Positions 43,874 through 54,285 of a stretch of 64,000 nucleotides of DNA are shown here, piece by piece. The first letter of the stretch is position 1; each line of letters opens with the position of its first letter. Origin of the DNA: Treponema sp. Marseille-Q3903 (lineage in GTDB: Bacteria > Spirochaetota > Spirochaetia > Treponematales > Treponemataceae); NCBI RefSeq assembly GCF_014334335.1, contig NZ_JACSEU010000001.1, positions 558,001 to 622,000 of the forward strand. The letters are read 5' to 3'. The translations under genes were made by a program, and so were the position numbers. The notes beneath the pieces are model-generated. The model ran no database searches and was not told where the DNA came from. It was given only the letters and a program-made list of their open reading frames with translations.

Positions 43874-45214
43874 ATGAATATAATAGTGGTAGGCAGTGGT
43901 GGGCGCGAACACGCTATTTGCTGGAAATTAGCTCAGAGTTCTAGTGTTGATAAAATTGTAGTTGTGCCAGGCAACGGTGGAACCGCAACTGAAGATAAAT
44001 GTGTAAATATTGATCCCAAAGAAGTTGATTACATCTCGAAAGACGAAAATCCTTATATTGCGATTGCTAAACACGAAAATTGCCGTATGGCTATCATCGG
44101 TCCTGAAGATCCTTTGGCTGAAGGTCTGTCAGATGAATTCTGGAAAGCGGAAATTCCTTGTGTCGGACCTAAAAAAAACGGTACGCAGCTTGAAGCGAGC
44201 AAAGATTTTTCTAAAAACTTCATGAAAAAATACGGAGTCGCATGTGCTGACAGCGAAACTTTTACAAATGAACAGGCAGCCTGCGAATATATAAAAAAAC
44301 ACGGTGCTCCAATCGTCATAAAAGCCGATGGTCTTGCAGCCGGAAAAGGTGTTGTAGTCGCTGCAACAGTTGACGAAGCTCTCGTCGCCGTAAAAGATTT
44401 GATGGAAGGCGGACGTGTAGGGGACGCAGGTAAAAAACTTGTGATTGAAGACTATCTTCAAGGTGTAGAAATTTCGATTTTAGCTGCTGTTTCCGTAACT
44501 CCTGAATATGCCGTAAGTGGAAGTGCTGCCATCATTCCGTTTCTACCTGCGCGAGACCACAAGCGATTGAACGACGGGGCGAAGGGACCAAACACCGGCG
44601 GAATGGGTGCAGTCTGTCCGCTTGACGATGTTACAGATAAAACAATTGAGCAATTCAGAAAAGACATCCTTGAGCCGACGTTGAACGGGCTTATCAAAGA
44701 AAAACTCGATTATCGTGGGTTTATTTTCTTTGGCGTAATGGTCACTCCTAAAGGCCCGAAACTTTTGGAATACAATGTCCGACTTGGCGACCCGGAAACG
44801 CAGGCTGTTCTCCCACTGATGGACTTTGACTTTGTTGCAATGTGCACTTCTATTTTGAACGGAACTCTCAAAGAATTTGAATTTAAATGGAAACCGGGAT
44901 ATCAGGTGGCTCCGGTTGTCGTAAGCGAAGGTTATCCAGGAGAATACAAAAAAGGACTTGGAATCACATTCAACAAGCCTTTGTTAAATGCAAGCACCGC
45001 AAAAGTGTTTATCGCCGGAGCTGTTCCCGGTCGTAGAGGAGAATGTGATTTGCTTACAAGCGGAGGACGAGTTCTTTCCTGTTCTGCATACGGTTCGTCA
45101 TTTAAAGAAGCGTGGGTAAATGCATATCAGGGAATAAGTGCAATTAAGTTTGAAGGTGCATTCTTCAGAAAAGATATCGGATTGCCTGGCGCCGCAGAAA
45201 GCGGAAAACTTTAA
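43874..45214 (+). CDS. purD: Phosphoribosylamine--glycine ligase
   Basis: A 446-residue ATP-grasp enzyme, the second step of purine synthesis. The N-terminus MNIIVVGSGGREHAI is the family signature, the ATP-grasp region has KADGLAAGKGV near 154 and the metal-site motif LEYNVRLGDPE lies near 300. Purine synthesis is otherwise unlinked here, apart from a probable purN end at the right edge. The gene's 3' end is 7 nt from that of convergent glutamine synthetase. It seems to lack a ribosome site. Confidence 0.95.
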   Translation: MNIIVVGSGGREHAICWKLAQSSSVDKIVVVPGNGGTATEDKCVNIDPKEVDYISKDENPYIAIAKHENCRMAIIGPEDPLAEGLSDEFWKAEIPCVGPKKNGTQLEASKDFSKNFMKKYGVACADSETFTNEQAACEYIKKHGAPIVIKADGLAAGKGVVVAATVDEALVAVKDLMEGGRVGDAGKKLVIEDYLQGVEISILAAVSVTPEYAVSGSAAIIPFLPARDHKRLNDGAKGPNTGGMGAVCPLDDVTDKTIEQFRKDILEPTLNGLIKEKLDYRGFIFFGVMVTPKGPKLLEYNVRLGDPETQAVLPLMDFDFVAMCTSILNGTLKEFEFKWKPGYQVAPVVVSEGYPGEYKKGLGITFNKPLLNASTAKVFIAGAVPGRRGECDLLTSGGRVLSCSAYGSSFKEAWVNAYQGISAIKFEGAFFRKDIGLPGAAESGKL

Positions 45215-45221
45215 CAGCCCA

Positions 45222-47306
45222 TCACTGAACTGAAAACAGTAAATCTTCATAGCTTGGAAACGGTTTGTATTCTTCGCCAAGCAGCGGTTCAATCTTATCT
45301 GCAATCAAACGTACAGCTTGCATTGCCGGAATGACTACTTTTGCGTATGAATGTGCTCTTTTCATCATGTCGGAAATAGCCGTCGTCTCTTCATGCTTTT
45401 TTGAAAGGTCGTCGGCTTTGTTTGACAAATCATTTACGAGCGTGTTCAGTTTTTCCATAAGTTCGATGCCGGCTGTACACAAGCTGAACACTCGCTGCAT
45501 CTTAAATTCCGTATCTGCAAGAATATTCATATATTTAAATGTGGCAGGCATTATGTCTTTGTGTACCATCTCCAGCATTGTGCCGACTTCTATGTTCAAA
45601 ATCTGGCAGTATTTTTCAAGTTTGATATCATAGTGACTTTTCATCTCTTCTTGTGTATATATGCCAAGTTTTGAAAAGAGTTCGATATTCTTTTTGTCTA
45701 AGTAGTGTTCAACAGCTTTTGGTGTCGTGCGATAATTTTTCAATCCGCGTTTTTCAGCCTCTTCAATCCATTCTTGACCGTATCCGTTTCCATTGAACAA
45801 AATTCGCCAGTGAGACGTGATTTCTCTTTTTATCAGTTTTTGCAAGTCTGAATCAAAATCTTTAGACTTTTCTAGTTCATCTGCAAACGTTCTCAGCGAA
45901 TCAGCAAGGATAGCGTTCAAAATTGTATTTGGTCCGCTTATAGAAAGAGAGCTGCCGACTGAACGGAATTCAAAACGGTTTCCTGTAAATGCAAAAGGAG
46001 ATGTTCTATTTCGGTCTGTTGAATCTTTTGGGATTGCAGGAAGAACATCAGCGCCGATTTCAAGTTTTTGACCTTTTTTACCGTCGTATGCTGTTCCATC
46101 TTTTATTGCTTGAAGGATAGCTTCAAGTTCATCGCCAACATAGATTGACATGATAGCCGGAGGTGCTTCATTTGCACCAAGCCTGTGGTCGTTGCCGGCT
46201 GATGCAACTGAATAGCGGAGCAAATCTTGATTATCGTCAACAGCTTTTATAACTGCTGTCAAAAACAGCAGGAATTGAGCGTTGTCGCGAGGAGTTTTTC
46301 CGGGCGCAAAAAGATTTTCACCTTTGTCAGTTGCAATTGACCAGTTGTTGTGTTTTCCGCTTCCGTTTACGCCTTCAAAAGGTTTTTCATGAAGAAGGCA
46401 TATAAGACCGTGCTTTCGTGCAACTTTTTTCATTATTTCCATTGTAAGTTGATTTTGGTCTGCTGCAAGGTTTGATGTCGTGAATATCGGTGCCATCTCG
46501 TGCTGTGCAGGGGCGGCTTCATTGTGCTCTGTTTTAGCATATATCCCGAGTTTCCAAAGTTCTGTATTCAAATCTTCCATGTATTCGATAACACGAGGTT
46601 TGATTGCGGCAAAATACTGATCGTCCATCTCCTGACCTTTTACAGGGCGCGCACCAAAAAGCGTTCTGCCGCACATCTTGAGGTCTTTACGTTTTTGATA
46701 TAGTTTTTCATCGACAAGGAAATATTCCTGCTCTGAGCCCATAGTTGTCGTCACATGTTTTGCTTCGTTGCAGAATAGTTTGAGTACCCTAAGGCTTTGC
46801 TCGTTGAGCGCTTCCATTGAGCGGAGCAGCGGAGTTTTTTTATCAAGAGCTTCTCCATTATATGAACAAAACGCAGTTGGAATACAAAGAGTGTGGTCTT
46901 TTACAAAAGGATAAGATGTAGGATCCCAAACAGTGTAGCCGCGCGCTTCAAAAGTCGAACGTTTGCCGCCGCTTGGAAAAGAAGAAGCATCAGGTTCGCC
47001 TTTTATCAATTCCTTTCCGCTGAACGACATTATTATTTTGCCTTCTTCTGTCGGGGTCAAAAAGGAATCGTGTTTTTCAGCTGTGATGCCTGTAAGCGGC
47101 TGAAACCAGTGCGAATAATGAGTTGCTCCTTTAGAGATAGCCCAGTCTTTCATTGCGTTGGCAATCTGGTTGGCGGCTTCCATATCGAGAGGAGTCCCGT
47201 CGTCCATTGTGTTTTTTAGTGCCTTGAAAGTTTCTGAAGGCAGCATTTCCTTCATAACTGTTTGATTGAAAACTAAGCTTCCAAATAATTCAGGAACGTT
47301 TGTCAT
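45222..47306 (-). CDS. glnN: Glutamine synthetase type III
   Basis: A 694-residue enzyme that makes glutamine from glutamate, ammonia and ATP. The type III length and motifs fit: [10 protein letters not shown] near 192, [14 protein letters not shown] near 258, [10 protein letters not shown] near 315 and [17 protein letters not shown] near 430. The C-terminal 150-residue helical region is typical. A GAGG site precedes the ATG. It lies 42 nt downstream of nnr. It is likely the main ammonia-assimilating enzyme and ties to the citrate synthase supply of 2-oxoglutarate. Confidence 0.95.
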   Translation of the reverse strand: MTNVPELFGSLVFNQTVMKEMLPSETFKALKNTMDDGTPLDMEAANQIANAMKDWAISKGATHYSHWFQPLTGITAEKHDSFLTPTEEGKIIMSFSGKELIKGEPDASSFPSGGKRSTFEARGYTVWDPTSYPFVKDHTLCIPTAFCSYNGEALDKKTPLLRSMEALNEQSLRVLKLFCNEAKHVTTTMGSEQEYFLVDEKLYQKRKDLKMCGRTLFGARPVKGQEMDDQYFAAIKPRVIEYMEDLNTELWKLGIYAKTEHNEAAPAQHEMAPIFTTSNLAADQNQLTMEIMKKVARKHGLICLLHEKPFEGVNGSGKHNNWSIATDKGENLFAPGKTPRDNAQFLLFLTAVIKAVDDNQDLLRYSVASAGNDHRLGANEAPPAIMSIYVGDELEAILQAIKDGTAYDGKKGQKLEIGADVLPAIPKDSTDRNRTSPFAFTGNRFEFRSVGSSLSISGPNTILNAILADSLRTFADELEKSKDFDSDLQKLIKREITSHWRILFNGNGYGQEWIEEAEKRGLKNYRTTPKAVEHYLDKKNIELFSKLGIYTQEEMKSHYDIKLEKYCQILNIEVGTMLEMVHKDIMPATFKYMNILADTEFKMQRVFSLCTAGIELMEKLNTLVNDLSNKADDLSKKHEETTAISDMMKRAHSYAKVVIPAMQAVRLIADKIEPLLGEEYKPFPSYEDLLFSVQ

Positions 47307-47348
47307 AAGGGATACCTCATTGTTTTGTATGAAACAATTTTAGTGATT

Positions 47349-48809
47349 TTAAGCCAGATTTTCAATCAGTTTTTCAGGAGTGAGATTGTACGCTTCTGCT
47401 CCGATTTTTTGTGATGCGAGTGCGTGCATTTCAACGGCAGTTATCGCTGCATCTTTTGTCGTGTAACCTTGAGCGAGCAGAGAACCGCACATCCCTGCAA
47501 GAACGTCTCCGCTGCCGCCTTTTGCAAGGCTCTGAACGCCGTCTGCGCAGATGAAAATTTCATCACCGTCGGCAATCAGTGTGTTTGCGCTCTTTATGAT
47601 CATGGTTGTGTGTGGGTACAATTTTGTAACAATGCGGGCGAGCTTAATTTTAATCTCTGTCGAGGAGATAAGCGTTTTGATATCGATATCTTCTCCAATC
47701 TTTGTAATCAAACGCACAAATTCAGCGAGGTGCGGCGTCAAAATAATTTTTGAGTTTGGAATCGAGTTGAGTTCTTCAAGCAGCGGACATATTTTGTCAT
47801 AGTAAAAAAATCCTGCATCTAAAACGACAGCCGGTGAATTTACAGATTTGAACCAAGCCACCATGGAAGTCAAACAGTCGGAAACTGCTGAAAAATGTTT
47901 TTCCTCCATATTCAGTCCAGACCCTGCTACAATCGCAGTTGTCTTTTCCGGTATCTTATCTGAAATCATCAGTTCCGGAGATATTTTGAACTGACCCAAA
48001 TTTGACTGTTTTGTTTCCAAAAGCGTTGTAAGCCCGCTGCCAAAGTTCATCGCTGCTGTCCCTGCGATTATTCCAGCTCCTGCTTTTTCTCCGACTAGAA
48101 TTGTCGTGTGACCGTACGTTCCTTTATTTGCCGAGCGGTTTTTGCGGAGCGGAGGATTTATGTCCGACTTTTCAATCAAAAATGCTGCGTGCGGAAAACC
48201 CGATTCAAGCTTGCCTCTTTCAATTCCGATGTCAGCGACGATGATTTTTCCACATACAGCTTTTGCCTTATCATCGAACAAAGAGAGTTTTTGCTCTCCC
48301 ATCGTAATTGTAAAATCAGCTTTAAAATAAAGCGCCGATGGAATATCGCATGCAATTTTTAAAGCAGCCAAACTGTTTGCCCAGTCGAGCAATTTTTTTG
48401 CATCTTCGCTTAGCTCTCCGTGAAAACCGATGCCGTAAAGGCAATCAACTACAACGTCATAGTATGGTAAACATTTTGTCGAAGAATTTTCAAAATCCGT
48501 GAATATTTTTATGCCGAGTTTTTTACATATCTCGTGTTGGCGTTTTGCTTCTTCAGCGGACGGAGATTCAAACTGCAAAACAGATAAATTGCAGTTTTTA
48601 TTTTGCATTTGAATCAATCTTGCAAGAGCGTATCCGTCTCCGCCGTTGTTTCCTTTTCCACAGATAATTAAAACAGATTCGGGATTTTTTTTGATGATAA
48701 AATCAGCCATTTTTTTTGCGGCGTTTTCCATCATCAAAAAAGGCGGTATCGAAAACTTTTCTTTTGCCGATTTTTCCAACTGATACGGATCTGCGTATAT
48801 TTTTTGCAT
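47349..48809 (-). CDS. nnr: Bifunctional NAD(P)H-hydrate epimerase / ADP-dependent dehydratase
   Basis: A 486-residue repair enzyme. The N-terminal half is the epimerase (YjeF_N) with GKGNNGGDGYALAR near 50. The C-terminal half is the dehydratase (ribokinase-like) with GSGDVLAGM near 434 and GSGLNME near 295. Together they restore NADH and NADPH damaged by hydration. No clear ribosome site at normal spacing; AAGGA lies 14 nt before the ATG. It lies between uppP and glnN on the same strand. Confidence 0.92.
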   Translation of the reverse strand: MQKIYADPYQLEKSAKEKFSIPPFLMMENAAKKMADFIIKKNPESVLIICGKGNNGGDGYALARLIQMQNKNCNLSVLQFESPSAEEAKRQHEICKKLGIKIFTDFENSSTKCLPYYDVVVDCLYGIGFHGELSEDAKKLLDWANSLAALKIACDIPSALYFKADFTITMGEQKLSLFDDKAKAVCGKIIVADIGIERGKLESGFPHAAFLIEKSDINPPLRKNRSANKGTYGHTTILVGEKAGAGIIAGTAAMNFGSGLTTLLETKQSNLGQFKISPELMISDKIPEKTTAIVAGSGLNMEEKHFSAVSDCLTSMVAWFKSVNSPAVVLDAGFFYYDKICPLLEELNSIPNSKIILTPHLAEFVRLITKIGEDIDIKTLISSTEIKIKLARIVTKLYPHTTMIIKSANTLIADGDEIFICADGVQSLAKGGSGDVLAGMCGSLLAQGYTTKDAAITAVEMHALASQKIGAEAYNLTPEKLIENLA

Positions 48810-48887
48810 TTTAGATAAAAAATCCTTTTTTTAGTTCAAACTAGTTTTAAGCAAGAAAACAATCAGCATTCAGTCAATAAGACTATC

Positions 48888-48912
48888 AGCTTTAAATCTT
48901 TTACTTAAAGCT
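48888..48912. other. Inverted repeat between uppP and nnr
   Basis: AGCTTTAA (48888-48895) pairs with TTAAAGCT (48905-48912) around a nine-base loop, one nt beyond the uppP stop. It could be a weak terminator or a 3' stabilising stem; no T-run follows on the minus strand. Confidence 0.3.
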
Positions 48913-48913
48913 C

Positions 48914-49741
48914 TTATCTTAAAAATATCATTCCGATTATTCCGGCAGGAATCAGATATGCAGCAAACCACTGCAATTTTCCTTTTTGAATAATCTTCAT
49001 CAAAAGTGTCAATGAAATGTAACCTGCGGCAAAAGCGGCTACACAGCCGGCAACGATAGGAGCGGCACCGATTGTCTGTGATACTTTTTCTAAATCTTTT
49101 ACTTCAAGAATAAACGCACCGAGAATTGCAGGAATTGAAATTATGAACGAATATTCCCCTGCGACTTTTCTGTCTACACCGGCAAAAAGAGCTCCGGCGA
49201 TTGTAGAACCAGAACGGCTTATTCCAGGCAAAGTTCCAACGCCCTGCATAAAACCTATAAAAAGCGCTTGAATTGCCGAAACAGGGCTTTTTGGGTTTCC
49301 TGCCGGCTTTATTTTGCTTTCATTGCGTTTTTCTATCATCGCAGAAAAAATCAGCAAAATAGCTGTAATGACAAATCCTGCACAGACATATTTTACAGAA
49401 AGATTTGGGATAAGTTTGCTTGTTGCAATTCCAATAACTCCGGTTACTGCAGTAGAAATGATAATCGCAATTATCATGCGCCTGTTTTGTTTTTCATTTT
49501 CATCTGCCTGCTTTTGAGCAATCCATCTTGCGAGTGTTTTTAGAAGTTCCCAAATTTTACGCCTGAAATAAAGACATACGGCAGCGAGTGTTGCAAGATG
49601 AAGCAAGACATCAAAAAGGATAGGAACATCTCCAAGTCCAAACAGATTTTTTGCCACATCAAGATGCCCCGAAGAAGAAATAGGAAGAAATTCTGCGACT
49701 CCCTGTAAAATCCCAAGTAAAATTCCCTGAATCACGCTCAT
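48914..49741 (-). CDS. uppP: Undecaprenyl-diphosphatase
   Basis: A 275-residue inner-membrane phosphatase (BacA family) that recycles undecaprenyl pyrophosphate, the lipid carrier for peptidoglycan. The two active-site motifs are present: GVAEFLPISSSGHL near 14 and PGISRSGSTI near 171. About eight membrane segments. Its ATG is one base after the stop of lgt (TAA A ATG), so it is translated after lgt. Confidence 0.94.
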   Translation of the reverse strand: MSVIQGILLGILQGVAEFLPISSSGHLDVAKNLFGLGDVPILFDVLLHLATLAAVCLYFRRKIWELLKTLARWIAQKQADENEKQNRRMIIAIIISTAVTGVIGIATSKLIPNLSVKYVCAGFVITAILLIFSAMIEKRNESKIKPAGNPKSPVSAIQALFIGFMQGVGTLPGISRSGSTIAGALFAGVDRKVAGEYSFIISIPAILGAFILEVKDLEKVSQTIGAAPIVAGCVAAFAAGYISLTLLMKIIQKGKLQWFAAYLIPAGIIGMIFLR

Positions 49742-49742
49742 T

Positions 49743-50723
49743 TTATTCGTTTTCCTTTTGTTTTCGTTTTGAGAGTTTATATGCGATTAAACCGTAAAAG
49801 ACAGAAAATACAATCATCAAAAAGCATAGTATTTGCCCTGTCGAAAAGTTTAACACAGATGTGTTTGTGTAAAGTGGAGCAGCTGAATCTTTTGCAATTC
49901 TGTATCCGATATCTGCGTCCGGTTCACGGAAATATTCGATGAAAAAACGGAAAAAACCGTATCCGCCGGCGTAGATTGCGCCTAACATCCCGTCAAATTT
50001 TTTGTGTTTTCTGCACAGCCGGATTATCAGCCACAATACTATTCCTTCAAAAAACGCTTCATAAAGCTGACTTGGGTGACGTGGAAGATTTACAAGCCCA
50101 GATTCAGGCAGCGACATTCCAATCGTTTTTGCAAATTGAGAAACCCAAGTCTGCGTTGAAGAAAAACGTTCAGCGTTTGGGAACACTATTCCCCACGGCA
50201 TTGTTGTGATTCTACCATACAGTTCACCGTTCAAAAAGTTTCCTATTCTACCGAATGTATATCCAAGTGGAATTGCACAGACCATTGCGTCAATCCACTT
50301 TAGCATTGGCTGCTTTCGTTTTTTGCACCAGACAATCATTCCCACAAGCCCACCGACGAATCCGCCGTGATACGACATTCCTGCGAGCCCTGTAAAACGA
50401 TGATTTGCGTCAAACGGCCAGAAAATCAGCCACGGCTTTTTCCAGTAAAGTCCGCTCGTGTCGTAAATCAAAGTAGAAAAAATACGAGCACCTATTAAAA
50501 GAAAAATTATTCCGGTGAAGATAAAACTGAATAAATCGTCTTCCGTTATTTTATATCTTTGTGTGTTTAACGCACCTTCTTTTGCCACCGTTTTTAAAAC
50601 AAAATATGCAGTCAAAAAAGCAAATGCATACATCAACCCATACCAACGCAAAAGTCCCAAAAATTTAATTCCGGGAAAAATCTGCTGGTGAATCCATGAA
50701 GGGTAATTTAAATAAAGAAACAT
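49743..50723 (-). CDS. lgt: Prolipoprotein diacylglyceryl transferase
   Basis: A 326-residue inner-membrane enzyme that adds diacylglycerol to the lipobox cysteine of prolipoproteins. Signature GRIGNFLNGELYGR near 160, HGGFVGG near 120 and a conserved RHPSQLYEA near 214. Seven membrane spans are expected. Its substrates include the many lipoproteins in this window. A GAGGA site precedes the ATG. It lies 48 nt after the MinD-like gene and one nt before uppP. Confidence 0.94.
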   Translation of the reverse strand: MFLYLNYPSWIHQQIFPGIKFLGLLRWYGLMYAFAFLTAYFVLKTVAKEGALNTQRYKITEDDLFSFIFTGIIFLLIGARIFSTLIYDTSGLYWKKPWLIFWPFDANHRFTGLAGMSYHGGFVGGLVGMIVWCKKRKQPMLKWIDAMVCAIPLGYTFGRIGNFLNGELYGRITTMPWGIVFPNAERFSSTQTWVSQFAKTIGMSLPESGLVNLPRHPSQLYEAFFEGIVLWLIIRLCRKHKKFDGMLGAIYAGGYGFFRFFIEYFREPDADIGYRIAKDSAAPLYTNTSVLNFSTGQILCFLMIVFSVFYGLIAYKLSKRKQKENE

Positions 50724-50771
50724 CTGTTAGTCCTCTTCGTGATAAGAATAAAAATTTGCGGCTGCGTACGG

Positions 50772-51920
50772 TTAAATCTTAAATCCCTGCTCTGCGGCTT
50801 TTATAAGCTTTGATTTTAGGAGATTGTTTTCTTTGCGCAACTGTGTCAGTTCGTATTGCTGTGTCTTTATCATCTCTGCAAGTTCACTTATTGTGAGAGA
50901 GCCGCCTGAAACAAGATCATCAATTCCTGAAAGACGGAAATTAAAATCGTCGTTTGCATCTTCTTCGACACCGCTAAAGTTATCATTTGAAAAACTATCC
51001 GGACTGAAATCGGAATCAAATGAGTGAGGCTTTGAAGATATAATCTTGTCTGCTATGCGATAAATCGCCTGCCCGAGAACGGATTGAGGCTTGTAAACGA
51101 CGACAGGAAGCTGTGATGCAAGAGCTTTGTCCTGAAGCATATCACGGTACATAAGTCCTAGGTATTCAATCTCAAGTCCAAGATATTGATTGCATGACGA
51201 TTTTATTCTCTGTGCTCTGTCTGCTTCCTGAGGATTTTCAATCATGTTCATGACAAGACGAGGACGGAACTGCTGCATTCTGTTTATAAACAACTGTGTT
51301 GTCTGAGGGTCTGTCACACCAAGCCCTTGAATGAGTTGAGGGATATAGAGTTTTTGCATCTGCTCTGTATTCTGCTTGAACTGATCGAGGTATGAGCGAC
51401 CTGGAGTTCCGCGTTTAAAAGTTGTGTACAAAAGGCGGAAAACGGCGTTTTTTAAAAACAGATATCCGTTTAGAGTTGCTGTGACAGCAGGAGCCGAAAC
51501 AAGGATTCCCTGCGGAGAGAGAAGGAACATATCCAAAATAAACTGATGAGTTCCTGCTCCAAGATCTAGAATAATATAATCAGTATCGATATTTTTGAGG
51601 TTTCTGATCAATTTTACTTTTTGGACATGCTTCAGAGAAGTTAAATCAGGAATCTGGCTATCGCCGGCAATAAAACTGACGTTCTGGTAATCAGTCGGCT
51701 GGATGATATCTTTGAATTCGCTTTTTTCAGTAAACCATGAACCCAAACTCGCTTTTCCGGGATGCTGACCTATTACGAGATGAAGATTTGAAGCACCTAA
51801 ATCGAGGTCTGCGAGTACAACCCGTTTTCCCTGCTGTCCAAGTGCGATTGCTAAATTTGCGGCAAGAAGGCTTTTTCCTACTCCACCTTTTCCGCTGGCA
51901 ATTGGTATAATCTGCGACAT
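50772..51920 (-). CDS. MinD/ParA-family ATPase
   Basis: A 382-residue P-loop ATPase with the deviant Walker A GKGGVGKSLL at 10-19, switch I DLDLGASN near 38 and switch II LDLGAG near 118. It resembles MinD and FlhG, which place cell-division or flagellar machinery, but it has an extra C-terminal tail of about 80 acidic residues ending in a coiled-coil-like segment. The partner is not identifiable from context (lgt and uppP follow). An extended -10 (TGATATAAT) ends 7 nt before the ATG. Confidence 0.88.
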   Translation of the reverse strand: MSQIIPIASGKGGVGKSLLAANLAIALGQQGKRVVLADLDLGASNLHLVIGQHPGKASLGSWFTEKSEFKDIIQPTDYQNVSFIAGDSQIPDLTSLKHVQKVKLIRNLKNIDTDYIILDLGAGTHQFILDMFLLSPQGILVSAPAVTATLNGYLFLKNAVFRLLYTTFKRGTPGRSYLDQFKQNTEQMQKLYIPQLIQGLGVTDPQTTQLFINRMQQFRPRLVMNMIENPQEADRAQRIKSSCNQYLGLEIEYLGLMYRDMLQDKALASQLPVVVYKPQSVLGQAIYRIADKIISSKPHSFDSDFSPDSFSNDNFSGVEEDANDDFNFRLSGIDDLVSGGSLTISELAEMIKTQQYELTQLRKENNLLKSKLIKAAEQGFKI

Positions 51921-51927
51921 ATTGGGA

Positions 51928-51936
51928 ATTATATCA
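51928..51936 (-). promoter_or_regulatory. Extended -10 promoter of the MinD-like gene
   Basis: On the minus strand TGATATAAT ends 7 nt before the ATG; no Shine-Dalgarno site. Confidence 0.5.
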
Positions 51937-51998
51937 TGTTTGCATATAAAAGTGAATTATAAGAAACCATTGTGCTAGATTTTTTAACACGAGTGACG

Positions 51999-52004
51999 TA
52001 CAAT
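51999..52004 (+). promoter_or_regulatory. -10 box abutting the ctpA start
   Basis: TACAAT ends 8 nt before the ATG at 52013; no ribosome site. The -35 is weak. Confidence 0.4.
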
Positions 52005-52012
52005 AAAGCGAT

Positions 52013-53458
52013 ATGAAAAAAATCATTAAGACAATTTATTTTGCAATACTTCTTCTTGCATCACAATGCTTTGCAGAATCTTCAATCGGGAATGATACAA
52101 AAGTTTCCAGTTTCCAATATGTAAAAAAACTCAATTCCGTTTTTGATTTCGTTCTTCAAAATTATGTCGAAGAACTCGACCCTAAAATCCTTTATGAAGG
52201 TGCATTAAAAGGAATGATGGATTCAATAGGAGATCCATATACAGTTTATCTTGATATGAATACGATGCGCGAGTTGAATGATACTACTACAGGTGCGTTT
52301 GGAGGCGTCGGTCTTTCAATCTCAAAAGCATCAGAATCGACTGCAGAAAAACCTGCTTATGTTGAAGTTGCTTCTCCAATCGAAGATACTCCCGGTGCAA
52401 AAGCCGGAATTCAATCAGGGGATTTGATAACTGCCGTAGATGGTCTTCCAACTGGACCAATGACTATGAACGACGTTCTTCTGCATCTCAGAGGAGAAGT
52501 CGGTACTCCTGTGACTGTATCTATCCTACGCGGTTCGAATATAAAGTTTGATGTAACTTTGATTCGTGCGTTGATTGAAGTCCCGACTGTAAAATACGGA
52601 ATGATTGAAGGATCAAAAACAGGTTATGTACGGTTGATTCAGTTTACGCCGGAGACTGCTTCGCGCCTTCAAGTTGCGATAGATTTTTTTAAATCTTCCG
52701 ATTACAAAGGGCTTATCGTAGATTTGCGCGATAATCCGGGCGGACTTATCACAAGCGCCGTAGACGTGGCGAACAAGTTTATAAGTCAAGGACCTATAGT
52801 TTCTACAAAAAGCCGCCTTCTTTTTGAAAATCATCAGTTCACATCTTCAAAAGATACAACAACGGTAAATACTGATATTCCGATTGTAGTTCTTATAAAT
52901 AAAGGTTCTGCGAGCGCTTCCGAAATTGTCTCAGGGGCACTAAAAGATTATCACATCGCTTATCTTGTCGGTGAAAGAACTTACGGAAAAGGTTCCGTTC
53001 AGCAAGTAATTCCTCTCAGCAATACAGATGGAATAAAACTGACGATGGCTCGGTATTACACTCCAAGCGATGTAAATATCGACAAAATCGGGATTCCACC
53101 TGATCTTGAAGTTTTGAATATGCCGGTTTTGTCAAAACTGCAGGAAGAAAAATACGTTGAGCTTATGAAATCAAATGAAATTTCAAAAATTGTAGACAGC
53201 AATAAAGATATGAAAGAATCTGATATTGCAGCAGCGGCAAAAAAACTCTCAGCCGCTTATCCGCTCGATGAACGGCTTTTGCGCAGGCTCATAAGAATTC
53301 AAGTTCAGAAAAATCATCCAGCTCCGCTTTATGATATGGACTGGGATTTACAGTTGAAACAAGCAATCAGTATAATAAACGACGGAAAATTTAAAAGACT
53401 TGTTTCCAATACAAAGACATTGAAGCAGCTCCAAGAAGAAGTCGCTTCCGCCAAATAA
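52013..53458 (+). CDS. S41-family C-terminal processing protease
   Basis: A 481-residue exported serine protease with signal peptide (cleavage near CFAES). A PDZ domain spans about 95-185. The Ser-Lys catalytic dyad lies in NKGSASASEIVSG (Ser about 300) and GERTYGKGSVQ (Lys about 325). Such proteases trim or degrade periplasmic proteins by their C-termini. It is the first of a plus-strand run with rsmE, a WecG-like gene and a sigma-54-type ATPase. It has a -10 just before its start. Confidence 0.93.
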   Translation: MKKIIKTIYFAILLLASQCFAESSIGNDTKVSSFQYVKKLNSVFDFVLQNYVEELDPKILYEGALKGMMDSIGDPYTVYLDMNTMRELNDTTTGAFGGVGLSISKASESTAEKPAYVEVASPIEDTPGAKAGIQSGDLITAVDGLPTGPMTMNDVLLHLRGEVGTPVTVSILRGSNIKFDVTLIRALIEVPTVKYGMIEGSKTGYVRLIQFTPETASRLQVAIDFFKSSDYKGLIVDLRDNPGGLITSAVDVANKFISQGPIVSTKSRLLFENHQFTSSKDTTTVNTDIPIVVLINKGSASASEIVSGALKDYHIAYLVGERTYGKGSVQQVIPLSNTDGIKLTMARYYTPSDVNIDKIGIPPDLEVLNMPVLSKLQEEKYVELMKSNEISKIVDSNKDMKESDIAAAAKKLSAAYPLDERLLRRLIRIQVQKNHPAPLYDMDWDLQLKQAISIINDGKFKRLVSNTKTLKQLQEEVASAK

Positions 53459-53468
53459 TTTGCAACAA

Positions 53469-54275
53469 ATGCGTCAGTTTATTCTTGAAAAACAGGAAAT
53501 CAAAAACGGACTCATTGAGATAGATGGAAAAGATTTTCGTTATCTTCGCAGCGTTCTTCGTGTAAAAATCGGCGATATGCTGAATGTCCGCATGAAAGAT
53601 GGGTGCCTTCAGAATGCAACAGTTGCAAAAATCAATGAAAATTCAAAGACAATCATTTTGCAGCTCTGTGCAAACAATCAAAAAACGTCGATAACGCGCG
53701 GCGTCCAAGCTGATGAAATCGACGGCAATGTTCCGGATAGAGAATACTGGCTCTTTCAGTTTTTGCCGAAAATCCAAAAGTTTGAACTCATCGTGCGGCA
53801 GGCAGTTGAATGTGGAGTAAAAGTTGTAATTCCTGTAATCGGCGAATATACGGAAAAAAGCAGCATCAGCGCACTTTCCGGGGCAAAACTTCAGAGGCTT
53901 GAAAGAATTATAAAAGAAGCGCGCCAGCAAAGCGGCTCACCTGTCGATTCAAAAGTTTTAGAACCGGTCTCGTTGCAGAGAGCTGTTGAATTGTGGAACG
54001 AAAGTTGTCGCGGAGAAAAATCACTCAGCGTTGTTTTATCTGAACGAGATCATTGCTCTGAAAACTTGCACAAAGCGCTAGATGACGCAGATGATTTTAT
54101 GAAATTAAAAAAAATATGCATTGCGGTCGGAAGCGAAGGCGGAATCAGCGGCGATGAAATAAAATATTTACGTGAAAAAGGTATGTTTCACGCAGTTCAT
54201 TTTGCCGTAAATATATTAAGGTGTGAAACAGCCGCTCTTTACGGAATTGCGGCTGTTCAATCAGCAATAAGTTAG
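53469..54275 (+). CDS. rsmE: 16S rRNA (uracil1498-N3)-methyltransferase
   Basis: A 268-residue SPOUT methyltransferase with a trefoil knot. The knot motif IAVGSEGGIS near 218 and ILRCETAALYGI near 248 are the cofactor-binding signatures. An N-terminal PUA-like region (about 1-75) binds RNA. I start at the ATG at 53469 (MRQFIL), which matches the family; a TTG nine bases upstream adds three residues. It starts 10 nt after ctpA, so probably co-transcribed. Confidence 0.93.
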   Translation: MRQFILEKQEIKNGLIEIDGKDFRYLRSVLRVKIGDMLNVRMKDGCLQNATVAKINENSKTIILQLCANNQKTSITRGVQADEIDGNVPDREYWLFQFLPKIQKFELIVRQAVECGVKVVIPVIGEYTEKSSISALSGAKLQRLERIIKEARQQSGSPVDSKVLEPVSLQRAVELWNESCRGEKSLSVVLSERDHCSENLHKALDDADDFMKLKKICIAVGSEGGISGDEIKYLREKGMFHAVHFAVNILRCETAALYGIAAVQSAIS

Positions 54276-54285
54276 AGGATTATGT

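Noticed and set aside
47307-47348. Glutamine riboswitch before glnN
   Set aside because: Only 42 nt separate nnr and glnN, and they contain a plain ribosome site with no structure.
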